From contig CALISX010000538.1 in NCBI GenBank assembly GCA_938041725.1, positions 1 through 15,222 on the forward strand: a stretch of DNA of 15,222 nucleotides, given 5' to 3'. The notes below the pieces were generated by a model. The model was given only the letters and a program-made list of their open reading frames with translations. It searched no databases and was not told the DNA's origin. This document shows, piece after piece, positions 6,599-13,405 of this stretch (position 1 is its first letter; each line of letters starts with the position of its first letter). Made by a program: the position numbers and the translations under genes. The DNA is from an uncultured Lachnoanaerobaculum sp. Lineage in GTDB: Bacteria > Bacillota > Clostridia > Lachnospirales > Lachnospiraceae.

Positions 6599-7534
6599 AT
6601 GGGAAAGAAAGTATTTATTGATTTAACACACCCCTTTAGTGCAGATATTCCGAGATGGCCCTATTTTGACAAGCCGGTGATTGACAATAAGCACGGGCTG
6701 GCAAAGGGCGGCGTTTTAACCCAGTACATTGGCTGTACCATGCATACGGGAACCCACTGCGATGCCCCCCGCCATGTAATGGAAAAGGAGTTTGACGGCA
6801 GAAGAGCCAGATATACCCATGAAATGCCGGTGGATGCCTATACCGGGGATGCGGTATGCCTGGAAATTGATATTGAGCCCTGGGGCCTGATTCTGCCCAA
6901 ACACTTGGAGGCGGCCTGTGAAAAGGCCGGCGTGAAGCCAGAGGAGCTGGAGGGCATGATTCTTTGCTTGAATACTGGCATGCACCGCAAGTTTGATGAT
7001 TCCAAGGAGTATTACCATTATTCCTGCGGCACCGGGGTAGAGGCTGGAAAATGGTTTGTAAAGCATAAGGTAAAATGTGTGGCCATGGATATGCAGGCGC
7101 TGGACCATCCCCTGCACACCGCCATGGGCAATAATGGAATGACCAGAATGAACCTGTTAGGGGCTTCCGGCCGTCCCATTACAGAGGAATATATTGAGAA
7201 ATTCGGGGAAGAGGCCTATGCCGAGTTTGATAAGGAGCTGTATATCAAGCTGCACGGACAAAAGGCCTATGATGAAAAGTTCGGGGATCTGGAGGCCATC
7301 GGCTGCTGGGGCACCTGGGAGCCCTGCCACAAGCAGATGCTGGGACATGGCATTGTGGGGGTGGAAAATCTAGGAGGAAATCTGGATCAGGTTTCCGGAA
7401 AGCGTTTCCGTTTCTACTGTTTCCCCTTAAGATGGTATTTGGGAGACGGCTCCATGGCCAGATGTGTGGCAGAGATTGATGAAGAGGATCTCAATGATGT
7501 GCCGGAGCGTACCTACACCTATGGAGGCTTCTAA
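6599..7534 (+). CDS. Cyclase-family metal hydrolase; proposed dihydrophloroglucinol cyclohydrolase
   Basis: The 311-residue protein carries the signature HTGTHCDAPRH (49-59) of the kynurenine formamidase-like cyclase family, whose members use a divalent metal for hydrolysis. FIDLTHPF at the N-terminus and the LNTGM and VAMDMQALDHP stretches fit the fold. It is about 100 residues longer than bacterial kynurenine formamidases, with extra sequence around 95-145 and 195-250. The proposed reaction is hydrolytic ring opening of dihydrophloroglucinol to 3-hydroxy-5-oxohexanoate. The start follows TAGGAG. It overlaps the BKACE gene by one base (TAATG), so the two are coupled. No tryptophan-catabolic genes are nearby, which argues against a formamidase role. 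Family firm, substrate inferred. Confidence 0.87.
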   Translation: MGKKVFIDLTHPFSADIPRWPYFDKPVIDNKHGLAKGGVLTQYIGCTMHTGTHCDAPRHVMEKEFDGRRARYTHEMPVDAYTGDAVCLEIDIEPWGLILPKHLEAACEKAGVKPEELEGMILCLNTGMHRKFDDSKEYYHYSCGTGVEAGKWFVKHKVKCVAMDMQALDHPLHTAMGNNGMTRMNLLGASGRPITEEYIEKFGEEAYAEFDKELYIKLHGQKAYDEKFGDLEAIGCWGTWEPCHKQMLGHGIVGVENLGGNLDQVSGKRFRFYCFPLRWYLGDGSMARCVAEIDEEDLNDVPERTYTYGGF

Positions 7535-8373
7535 TGGCAGATTTAAAGGATAAAGTAATTTTAACCGTTGCAACCACCGGAGGATACCCCACTAAGGAGG
7601 ACAGCCCCTATGTGCCCATTTCCCCGGAGGAGATTGCAAGGGATGTGGTGGATTGCGCCCGGGCCGGGGCTTCTGTTGCCCACATCCATGTGCGGAATGC
7701 CCAGGGAAAAGCCACCATGGATCCGGCGGTATTTAAGGATACGGTGGACAGGATCCGGGCGGACAAAAGCCACAATATTGTTTTAAACCTTACCACCGCC
7801 AATGGCACAGGGTATACAGATGAGGAGAGAATGCTGGCCATCCAGGAGCTTTTGCCGGAAATGGCCTCCTATGACTGTGGCTCCATGAACTGGCAGAATG
7901 CTGTGGTATTTGAAAACAGCCCCAAATTCCTGGAAAAGCTGGGGCTGGTCATGCAGGAGTGCAGGATCAAGCCGGAAATCGAAGTCTTTGATACAGGAAT
8001 GCTTTACAATGCTTTGTATTATTTGAAAAAGGGTGTGCTGCAGGCTCCCCTCCACTTTCAGTTTGTTTTAGGGGCTCCGGGGGGGATGACAGCCACAGTA
8101 AAAAACCTGGTATTTTTACACAGCCTGCTGCCGGAGGGGGCTACCTGGAGCGCTTTGGGTATTGGGAAGGGGCATCTGCCCATTCTCTATGCCACCCTGG
8201 CTTTGGGAGGCCATATCCGCATCGGTATGGAGGACAATTTGTATTACAGAAAAGGAGTATTGGCAGTTTCCAATGCCCAGTTTGTAGAAAGAGCCAAGCG
8301 GATCATTCATGAGTTTGGCAAAGAGGTGGCCACGCCGGAGGAGACCAGAGAGATTCTGGGATTAAGAAGATAA
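7534..8373 (+). CDS. BKACE (DUF849) beta-keto acid cleavage enzyme; proposed triacetate acetoacetate-lyase
   Basis: The 279-residue TIM-barrel enzyme has the BKACE hallmarks: an N-terminal ILTVATTGGYPTKEDSPYVP strand and loop, H50-x-H52 in HIHVRN (zinc ligands), GSMNW around 116-120, and HIRIGMEDN with E233 (the expected further zinc ligand). Family members condense a beta-keto acid with acetyl-CoA to give acetoacetate and a shorter acyl-CoA. Here the likely substrate is triacetate (3,5-dioxohexanoate), yielding acetoacetyl-CoA plus acetoacetate. The lysine-fermentation homologue Kce is less likely because no kamA, kamDE, kdd or kal genes are nearby. Ribosome site GGAGG lies inside the cyclase gene. 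It is last in the operon and is followed by three hairpins. Confidence 0.9.
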   Translation: MADLKDKVILTVATTGGYPTKEDSPYVPISPEEIARDVVDCARAGASVAHIHVRNAQGKATMDPAVFKDTVDRIRADKSHNIVLNLTTANGTGYTDEERMLAIQELLPEMASYDCGSMNWQNAVVFENSPKFLEKLGLVMQECRIKPEIEVFDTGMLYNALYYLKKGVLQAPLHFQFVLGAPGGMTATVKNLVFLHSLLPEGATWSALGIGKGHLPILYATLALGGHIRIGMEDNLYYRKGVLAVSNAQFVERAKRIIHEFGKEVATPEETREILGLRR

Positions 8374-8386
8374 AGAATCAAATGGC

Positions 8387-8420
8387 CAGTCTCAGGCTGC
8401 AGTGTAGCAGTCTGAGACTG
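8387..8420. terminator. Hairpin 1 of three after the BKACE gene
   Basis: CAGTCTCAG (8387-8395) and CTGAGACTG (8412-8420) pair perfectly. Inside, after a G-T wobble, CTGC (8397-8400) pairs with GCAG (8407-8410) around a 6-base loop, making a stem of about 14 pairs. It begins 14 bases after the BKACE stop. No T-tract follows on the plus strand, so it may stabilise the 3' end as well as, or instead of, stopping transcription. Confidence 0.55.
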
Positions 8421-8429
8421 ACGGTATAG

Positions 8430-8465
8430 AAGGCTGTGGAGAAGGAATTCCTTTTCCGCAGCCTT
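8430..8465. terminator. Hairpin 2 of three between the convergent operons
   Basis: This is a continuous stem of about 16 pairs with two G-T wobbles: AAGGCTG at 8430-8436 with CAGCCTT at 8459-8465, then GGAGAAGG with CCTTTTCC inward. The loop is AATT. It lies between the rightward BKACE gene and the leftward atoE gene and could serve either. Only three T residues follow on the plus strand. Confidence 0.5.
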
Positions 8466-8472
8466 TGGCGTG

Positions 8473-8497
8473 CCCCGGACTGCCTTGAGGTCCGGGG
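8473..8497. terminator. Hairpin 3 of three, next to the atoE stop
   Basis: CCCCGGAC (8473-8480) and GTCCGGGG (8490-8497) form a perfect 8-bp GC-rich stem with a 9-base loop. It begins 13 bases beyond the atoE stop in the leftward direction. No T-run follows on the minus strand. By position it most likely ends the atoE transcript. Confidence 0.5.
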
Positions 8498-8510
8498 GAG
8501 ATAAGCAAAA

Positions 8511-9887
8511 TTATGCTAAAAACGGCACCAGAATCAAAAAGCCTCCTGCAATAATGATGCCGGTTACAATTAAAATGATGGTACAATATCCCATAATATC
8601 CCTGGCGCCCAGTCCGGCAATACCCAAAGCAGGAAGGGCCCAGAAGGGCTGGAGCATATTGGTCCAGGCATCACCCCAGGCAATACCCATGGCGGATACA
8701 GCAGGATCCACACCCAGCTGCAGTCCGGCAGGCATTACAATAGGAGCCTGTACCGCCCACTGTCCGCCGCCGGAGGGAACAAAGAAGTTTACGATTCCTG
8801 CCGACAGGAAGGTAAACAGAGGGAAGGTGGTGGGGTTGGAAATGCTTACAAAAAAGTGGCTGATGGCTCCTGCCAGGGACTGTCCATTGGGACCAGCCAG
8901 GGTCATCATCCCCATAATCCCGGCGTAGAAGGGGAACTGAAGGATGATGCCGCCGGCACTCTTGGAGGCACTGGTGATGGCCCTTACATAGCTGATGGGA
9001 GTTTTATGGGCCAGGATTCCCAGGATCAGGAAAATCATATTTACCACATTCAGGGAAATATCCACTCGCCCTGCCTTGATGAAGGAATAGAACAAGGAAA
9101 CAGTGCCCAGCAAAGCGGTGAGAATAGAGAGAGCCATGCTGTTCTCTAAATGCTCTGCCGGTGTGGAGGGAACCGTTACAACCTCTTCCTCATCCTTTAA
9201 AAGTGCGGGATCCACAGATACGGTATGCTCCTTATCAGGATGCATTTTTACATTGACAAAGGAAATCACCACCATGATAACCAGCACAACGATTAAATTC
9301 CAGGCAGAAAAGATGGTTCTGGTGACGGGAATTACTTCTGTGACAGCTCCTGCGGTTTGTGCAGTGATTTTTTCCAATGCTTCCGGTGTGGCGGCGGAAG
9401 ACAGCTGCAAAGGAATGGATCCTGAAAAACCGGCATGCCAAACCACAAAGCCGGAATAGGCAGAGGCCACAATCAGGCGGTAGTCCACATCCCGTACCTT
9501 TTTAGCAACCTCCTTTGCCAAAATTGCACCAACCACCAATCCAAATCCCCAGTTGGCCCAGCTGGCAATGGTGGAGATCACTGTTACAAAGACAATGGCA
9601 GAAGCCGGGGTTTGGGGAATGCTGCCTAGCCAGGCAATGAACCTTTTGACCACAGGTGCCGTTGCAAAGGCAGTACCCAGAACCAAAACCAAAGCCATCT
9701 GCATGGAAAAGCCCAGCAGCTCCCATACACCCTTTCCCCAGGCCTGGGTAATGTCCAGGGGACTCATGCGGGTTACGGGCACAGCAGCAATGAATACGAC
9801 CAAAGTCAATATGATACAAAAGATAAATGCATCGGGCAAAAAATTTTGTACCAGGGTTACACAACCATTTGTAAATTTTTTAAACAA
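8511..9887 (-). CDS. atoE: AtoE-family short-chain fatty acid transporter
   Basis: This polytopic membrane protein with about ten to twelve hydrophobic segments matches the AtoE family. Hallmarks include NFLPDAFIFCIILTLVVF near the N-terminus, WELLGFSMQMALVLVLGTAFA, NWGFGLVVGAILAKEV, SGFVVWHAGFSGSIPL and NFFVPSGGGQWAVQAP. AtoE is associated with uptake of short-chain fatty acids and acetoacetate; here it could export or import acetoacetate or butyrate linked to the ring-degradation pathway. I chose a TTG start at 9885-9887, giving 458 residues, because AAAGGAG lies nine bases upstream and family alignment starts near LFKKFTNGC. An in-frame ATG at 9947 adds 20 residues of unrelated sequence with G-rich DNA directly against the start. 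It has its own promoter behind the atoDA terminator. Confidence 0.9.
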   Translation of the reverse strand: MFKKFTNGCVTLVQNFLPDAFIFCIILTLVVFIAAVPVTRMSPLDITQAWGKGVWELLGFSMQMALVLVLGTAFATAPVVKRFIAWLGSIPQTPASAIVFVTVISTIASWANWGFGLVVGAILAKEVAKKVRDVDYRLIVASAYSGFVVWHAGFSGSIPLQLSSAATPEALEKITAQTAGAVTEVIPVTRTIFSAWNLIVVLVIMVVISFVNVKMHPDKEHTVSVDPALLKDEEEVVTVPSTPAEHLENSMALSILTALLGTVSLFYSFIKAGRVDISLNVVNMIFLILGILAHKTPISYVRAITSASKSAGGIILQFPFYAGIMGMMTLAGPNGQSLAGAISHFFVSISNPTTFPLFTFLSAGIVNFFVPSGGGQWAVQAPIVMPAGLQLGVDPAVSAMGIAWGDAWTNMLQPFWALPALGIAGLGARDIMGYCTIILIVTGIIIAGGFLILVPFLA

Positions 9888-10010
9888 TGAAGTACGCTCC
9901 TTTCGCAAAGGGATATTGTGGCGAAATATTGCGGCTCTGTTTCCCATCCCCCCTTCCCCATCAAGGCAAAATAAAGAAGGGCGGACTGCAATATTTTCTT
10001 CGATGCCAAT

Positions 10011-10046
10011 ATTATAACACTTTACAAAGAAATTAATAGACTATTA
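10011..10046 (-). promoter_or_regulatory. atoE promoter with an overlapping palindrome
   Basis: Read leftward, TGTTATAAT is an extended -10 (TATAAT at 10011-10016). The -35 position (10034-10039) reads CTATTA, a poor match, and is one half of the 13-bp palindrome TAATAG-A-CTATTA (10034-10046). That palindrome also fits T-N11-A. A regulator bound there would sit on the -35 region. The leader to the TTG start is about 117 bases. Confidence 0.5.
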
Positions 10047-10166
10047 TCGACCAAAAATTAAGAAAAAAATATATGCTTTATACAAATCTTAAGATTTCTT
10101 GGAAGGGTATCCTGTCGCTCTTGTGTGAAATTCTGTTTTTTGCAGTTGATTTATACTGATTCTCAT

Positions 10167-10193
10167 AAAAACAGCAGCCCCAAAGGGCTGCTG
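10167..10193 (-). terminator. Intrinsic terminator of the thiolase-atoDA unit
   Basis: CAGCAGCCC (10172-10180) and GGGCTGCTG (10185-10193) make a perfect 9-bp GC-rich stem with a 4-base loop. On the minus strand the stem is followed by TTTTT (10171 down to 10167). It lies 33 bases after the subunit B stop at 10227. A smaller GATCC/GGATC hairpin (10200-10213) sits between. This separates the CoA-transferase genes from atoE. Confidence 0.85.
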
Positions 10194-10226
10194 CAAAAAG
10201 ATCCGGCAGGATCAAATTATGCTGTT

Positions 10227-10874
10227 TTAAAAGGTTTTTAAATTCTCAGCAATCTTTAAGGGAGCATCGGTTTGAGAGATCACCTGCTCCGGGGTAACAC
10301 CCTCGGCCACCTCGGAAAGCACCAAACCATCCGGGGTTACATCAATCACAGCCAGCTCGGTTACAATCTGGTTTACCCTTCCCAGGGCTGTAGCAGGCAG
10401 GGTGATGTCCTTTAAGATCTTGGCTCCTCCGTCCTTGGCAGCGTGGGTCATGGCCACCACCACCTTCTTGGCACCGGTTACCAGATCCATAGCGCCTCCC
10501 ATTCCAGGAACCATCTTGCCGGGAATGATGTGGCTGGCCAGGTTTCCGTGCTGATCCACCTGGAGAGCGCCCAGCACCGTCATGTCCACATGTCCTCCCC
10601 GGATAATGCCAAAGGAGAAGGCGCTGTCAAAAAAGCTGGCGCCGGGAAGCACGGTAACAGGAACCCCTCCGGAGTTGACCAAATGGGGGTCTGCCTCCTG
10701 GGCAGAGGCCAAACCAGACATGCCCAAAATGCCGTTCTCAGACTGGAGGGTAATGGAAATGCCTTCGGGAACAAAATTGGCTACCAGGGTGGGAAGCCCG
10801 ATGCCTAAATTTACCACATCTCCGTCCCTTAAGTCCTGGGCCACCCGTTTGGCGATTTTATCTTTTACTGACAT
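10227..10874 (-). CDS. atoA: Acetoacetate/butyrate CoA-transferase subunit B
   Basis: This is the catalytic subunit of a two-subunit (family I) 3-oxoacid CoA-transferase, moving CoA from acetyl-CoA or butyryl-CoA to acetoacetate. The 215 residues have VNLGIGLPTLVANFVPEG near the start and the active-site glutamate E46 in QSENGILG, followed by GGHVDMTVLGALQVD and GMGGAMDLVTGAKKV, all typical of the family. The length is normal. The start overlaps the subunit A stop (TAATG) behind AGGAGG, so the two chains are made in equal amounts. The pathway role is activation of acetoacetate released by the BKACE reaction. Lysine or ornithine fermentation uses the same enzyme type, but no such genes are present. 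Confidence 0.95.
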   Translation of the reverse strand: MSVKDKIAKRVAQDLRDGDVVNLGIGLPTLVANFVPEGISITLQSENGILGMSGLASAQEADPHLVNSGGVPVTVLPGASFFDSAFSFGIIRGGHVDMTVLGALQVDQHGNLASHIIPGKMVPGMGGAMDLVTGAKKVVVAMTHAAKDGGAKILKDITLPATALGRVNQIVTELAVIDVTPDGLVLSEVAEGVTPEQVISQTDAPLKIAENLKTF

Positions 10875-11524
10875 TACTGCTCACCTCCTGCTAAAAAGTC
10901 CACGAACATAGCGGGCATATGCACATGCTCCGGAATGATCTCCCCTACGGGAACAATTTTTTCTGCCCCTGCAATAACACAGTCTGCAGCCATTGCCATA
11001 ACAGGATTGAAGTTCTTTGTAGTCGCCTGGAAGTAAAGGTTGCCGCTCTCATCTGCAATCGTGGCACCGATAATAGCAAAATCTGCCTTAATGGCCTTTT
11101 CTAAAAGATAGTCTCTGCCATCCACCTGGATGACTTCCTTGCCCTGGGCCACCTCGGTTCCTACACCAGTGGGGGTTAAGATGCCTCCCAGACCGAAGCC
11201 ACCAGCCCTGATCTGTTCTGCCAGGGTTCCCTGGGGCACCAACGTGACATTGATGGTACCAGCGTTCATTAACTGGCCTACGGTGGGATTCAGACCGATA
11301 TGGGTGGCAATCACATTCTTTACCAGTCCGGCATCCACCAGCTTTCCAATACCCTTGCCCGGCATAGCTGTGTCATTGGCAATAATGGTGAGGTTTTTGG
11401 GCGCTTTTTCTACAATGGCATCAATTATATTTTCAGGGGTTCCGCAGCCCATGAATCCCCCAACCATTAAAACAGCGCCATCCTTTATTCCGGCTACTGC
11501 CTCTTTTGCAGAAACTTTTTTCAT
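10874..11524 (-). CDS. atoD: Acetoacetate/butyrate CoA-transferase subunit A
   Basis: The 216-residue protein is the non-catalytic partner of the two-subunit 3-oxoacid CoA-transferase. It shows the family motif VGGFMGCGTPENIIDAI (about 21-37), the NDTAMPGKGIGKL loop, GTLAEQIRAGGFGLGGILTPTG and the C-terminal VIAGAEKIVPVGEIIPEHVH. The length is typical. It starts 10 bases after the thiolase stop with only a modest ribosome site (AGGTAGGA), suggesting coupling to thiolase translation, and ends overlapping subunit B. No missing motifs are seen. Confidence 0.95.
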   Translation of the reverse strand: MKKVSAKEAVAGIKDGAVLMVGGFMGCGTPENIIDAIVEKAPKNLTIIANDTAMPGKGIGKLVDAGLVKNVIATHIGLNPTVGQLMNAGTINVTLVPQGTLAEQIRAGGFGLGGILTPTGVGTEVAQGKEVIQVDGRDYLLEKAIKADFAIIGATIADESGNLYFQATTKNFNPVMAMAADCVIAGAEKIVPVGEIIPEHVHMPAMFVDFLAGGEQ

Positions 11525-11534
11525 AAGGAATGTC

Positions 11535-12713
11535 CTACCTTTCCACTACCACAGCTGTGCCCATGCCGCCGCCGATGCACAAGGTGGCAATACCCTTTTT
11601 GACGTCTCTCTTTTGCATCTCATACAGAAGGGTTACCAGAATTCTTGCGCCGGAAGCACCGATGGGATGTCCCAGTGCGATAGCGCCGCCGTTTACATTG
11701 GTGATGGAAGCATCAAATCCAAGCTCGGTGCATACAGCAATGGCCTGTGCAGCAAAAGCCTCGTTGGCTTCAATCAGCTCCATATCTGCTGGCTTCATGC
11801 CGGCCCTGTCCAAAGCCTTCTTTGCGGCAGGAACTACACCCAGACCCATAACACTGGGATCTACACCGCCGGAGCCATAGCCCTTGATGGTGGCCATAAT
11901 AGGAAGTCCCAGCTCCTGTGCCTTTTCCTTGGAGGCAATGATGAACATGGCAGCACCGTCATTGATACCGGAGGCATTTCCTGCGGTTACGGTTCCGTCC
12001 TTCTTGAAGGCGGGTTTTAATTTGGCCAGTCCCTCAACAGTGGTGTTGAACTTGGGATACTCATCGGTATCAAATACCTTGGGATCGCCCTTTCTCTGGG
12101 GAATGTATACGGGAACGATTTCATCTTTAAAACGTCCGGTTTCAATGGCCTTCTGGGCTCTTTGCTGGCTCTGGGCAGCCAAGGCATCCTGGGCCTCTCT
12201 GGAAATATTTCTCTGCTCTGCCACATTCTCTGCGGTGATACCCATGTGATAGTTGTTGTATACATCCCACAGTCCATCATTGATCATGGAGTCCACGATG
12301 TTTTGATTGCCCATCTTCACGCCGAAACGATGTCCCTTGATCAGATAGGGGGCATTGGACATACTCTCTGTACCACCGGCCATAATGAGATCTGCATCTC
12401 CGGCCTTGATTACCTGGGCAGCCAGGGAAATGGTGCGCAGTCCGGAACCGCAAACCTTGTTAACGGTAAAGGCTGTTACGGTATTGGGAACGCCTGCACC
12501 CAAGGAAACCTGACGGGCCACATTCTGTCCCAGTCCTGCTCCCAGCACATTTCCTACAAAGACTTCTTCAATCTGCTCCGGCTTAATTCCGGCTCTTTCG
12601 ATGGCAGCTTTAGCAGCGGTAACACCCATCTCCACAGCACTTACACCGGCCAGACTTCCACCAAAGCTTCCAATTGCGGTTCTTGCAGCACTGACAATAA
12701 CAACTTCTCTCAT
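11535..12713 (-). CDS. atoB: Acetyl-CoA acetyltransferase (thiolase)
   Basis: The 392-residue enzyme interconverts acetoacetyl-CoA plus CoA with two acetyl-CoA. Catalytic residues are C88 in VNKVCGSG, H349 in [10 protein letters not shown] and C379 in CIGGGMG, with [10 protein letters not shown] and [11 protein letters not shown] also conserved. The start at 12713 ([12 protein letters not shown]) follows GAGGTGA and matches family N-termini. The open frame extends upstream to 12866, but that stretch has no similarity. It is followed 10 bases later by the CoA-transferase genes. Here it probably splits acetoacetyl-CoA produced by BKACE and AtoDA, or makes it for butyrate synthesis. No strong promoter was found in the 176-bp gap upstream, so it may be read from the cupin promoter. 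Confidence 0.96.
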   Translation of the reverse strand: MREVVIVSAARTAIGSFGGSLAGVSAVEMGVTAAKAAIERAGIKPEQIEEVFVGNVLGAGLGQNVARQVSLGAGVPNTVTAFTVNKVCGSGLRTISLAAQVIKAGDADLIMAGGTESMSNAPYLIKGHRFGVKMGNQNIVDSMINDGLWDVYNNYHMGITAENVAEQRNISREAQDALAAQSQQRAQKAIETGRFKDEIVPVYIPQRKGDPKVFDTDEYPKFNTTVEGLAKLKPAFKKDGTVTAGNASGINDGAAMFIIASKEKAQELGLPIMATIKGYGSGGVDPSVMGLGVVPAAKKALDRAGMKPADMELIEANEAFAAQAIAVCTELGFDASITNVNGGAIALGHPIGASGARILVTLLYEMQKRDVKKGIATLCIGGGMGTAVVVER

Positions 12714-12813
12714 AGATTCACCTCGTTTTCTATAAAAAATGAAAATGGAACAGCATAAACAATAAGGAGACAGGAATCTCCATACCGGCGGACCGGCACC
12801 ATCATACATATCA

Positions 12814-12839
12814 GCCTGCGCAGCACTCCGCTGCAAGGC
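12814..12839. repeat. Hairpin in the cupin-thiolase gap
   Basis: GCAGC (12820-12824) and GCTGC (12830-12834) pair around ACTCC, and GCCT (12814-12817) pairs with AGGC (12836-12839) outside a small internal loop. A minor GGGC/GCCC hairpin (12870-12881) lies between it and the cupin stop. Neither has a T-run on the minus strand. They may partly attenuate read-through from cupin to thiolase or shape the thiolase leader. Confidence 0.4.
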
Positions 12840-12889
12840 AGCCCCTGTGCTGACAGGTATTTGCAATCCGGGCTATCGCCCTTGGCTCC

Positions 12890-13252
12890 TTAGTTGGTTG
12901 GTGCAGGAGGAAGCAGGCAAACCAGCATCTGGGCTGTCTCTGTACCCACATTGGTAACAGACTTGGCTGATCCGGGAGCAATGTGTACACTGTCCCCGTC
13001 CTCTAAGAGGGTTTCCACACCGTCCCCCCCTTTAAACAACAGCTTTCCCTTAATAACATAGTAGATAGACTCCAGAGGATTGGCACCGTACTCGGTACCG
13101 CCTCCTGCAGGAAGAAAGTGGGAGAGTCCCATGATCATCCTGCCTCCCTCCACATCCTGGGGATCATGCAGTCTTGTAAGCTTGCACTCCATATGTCCCG
13201 GAGCCTCATAGGAATAGTATCCATCTTTTTTTGTTATTTTATAACCTGCCAT
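12890..13252 (-). CDS. Small cupin-domain protein of unknown function
   Basis: The 120-residue protein is a single cupin barrel: GLSHFLPAGGGTEYG, then ESIYYVIKGKLLF (motif 1, about 49-73) and DGDSVHIAPGSAKSVTN (motif 2, about 85-101). The two histidines normally binding metal in motif 1 are absent (only E61 appears kept), and the motif 2 histidine position looks like K97. It may therefore not use a metal, acting as a small-molecule binder or having lost activity. The start follows AAAGGAAA and a TATACT -10 box. It stands alone between the two CoA-transferase loci. Its link to the pathway is unknown. Confidence 0.82.
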   Translation of the reverse strand: MAGYKITKKDGYYSYEAPGHMECKLTRLHDPQDVEGGRMIMGLSHFLPAGGGTEYGANPLESIYYVIKGKLLFKGGDGVETLLEDGDSVHIAPGSAKSVTNVGTETAQMLVCLLPPAPTN

Positions 13253-13283
13253 GAAAATTTCCTTTCTCTGAATGACCTCTTCT

Positions 13284-13289
13284 AGTATA
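13284..13289 (-). promoter_or_regulatory. Probable -10 box upstream of the cupin gene
   Basis: Read leftward, this is TATACT, 31 bases before the cupin ATG. The best -35 candidate at 16-bp spacing is TGTAAA, a weak match. The rest of the gap (13290-13405) is strongly AT-rich, with repeated TTTAACA-like words but no operator I can name. No terminator with a T-run is seen after the CoA-transferase stop. Confidence 0.45.
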
Positions 13290-13405
13290 CCATATTGCCT
13301 GTGAATTTACACTGTTACTTTGTATAAAAGTTGAAGGGGTGAATTTTAACAAATACAACATAGATTTAACACACTATGTATAAAACATACTAAATATACC
13401 ATCAA

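Noticed and set aside
6599..7534. Cyclase-family protein as kynurenine formamidase
   Set aside because: It carries the family motif but is about 100 residues longer than bacterial formamidases, and no tryptophan-catabolism genes are nearby.
7534..8373. BKACE protein as Kce of lysine fermentation
   Set aside because: AtoDA occurs in lysine-fermentation clusters too, but no aminomutase, 3,5-diaminohexanoate dehydrogenase or ammonia-lyase genes are present, and the neighbours fit triacetate instead.
9888..9947. ATG start at 9947 for atoE
   Set aside because: The added residues do not look like AtoE, and the TTG at 9887 has AAAGGAG at good spacing. This is a preference, not certain.
11130..12020. 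Long plus-strand open frame (about 296 codons) opposite the CoA-transferase A and thiolase genes
   Set aside because: The minus-strand genes are full-length with catalytic motifs; this frame has no recognisable domain, no ribosome site and spans two genes and their gap. The same applies to antisense frames at 5302-5829, 8470-8928 and 12162-12758.
12714..12866. Upstream extension of the thiolase frame
   Set aside because: Family proteins start at [12 protein letters not shown], a ribosome site precedes that ATG, and the extension covers a hairpin and non-coding-looking sequence.
13341..13372. Possible Rex (redox repressor) sites near the cupin gene
   Set aside because: TTAACA-type half-sites occur, but no partner half at the right spacing is present; AT-rich sequence explains them.
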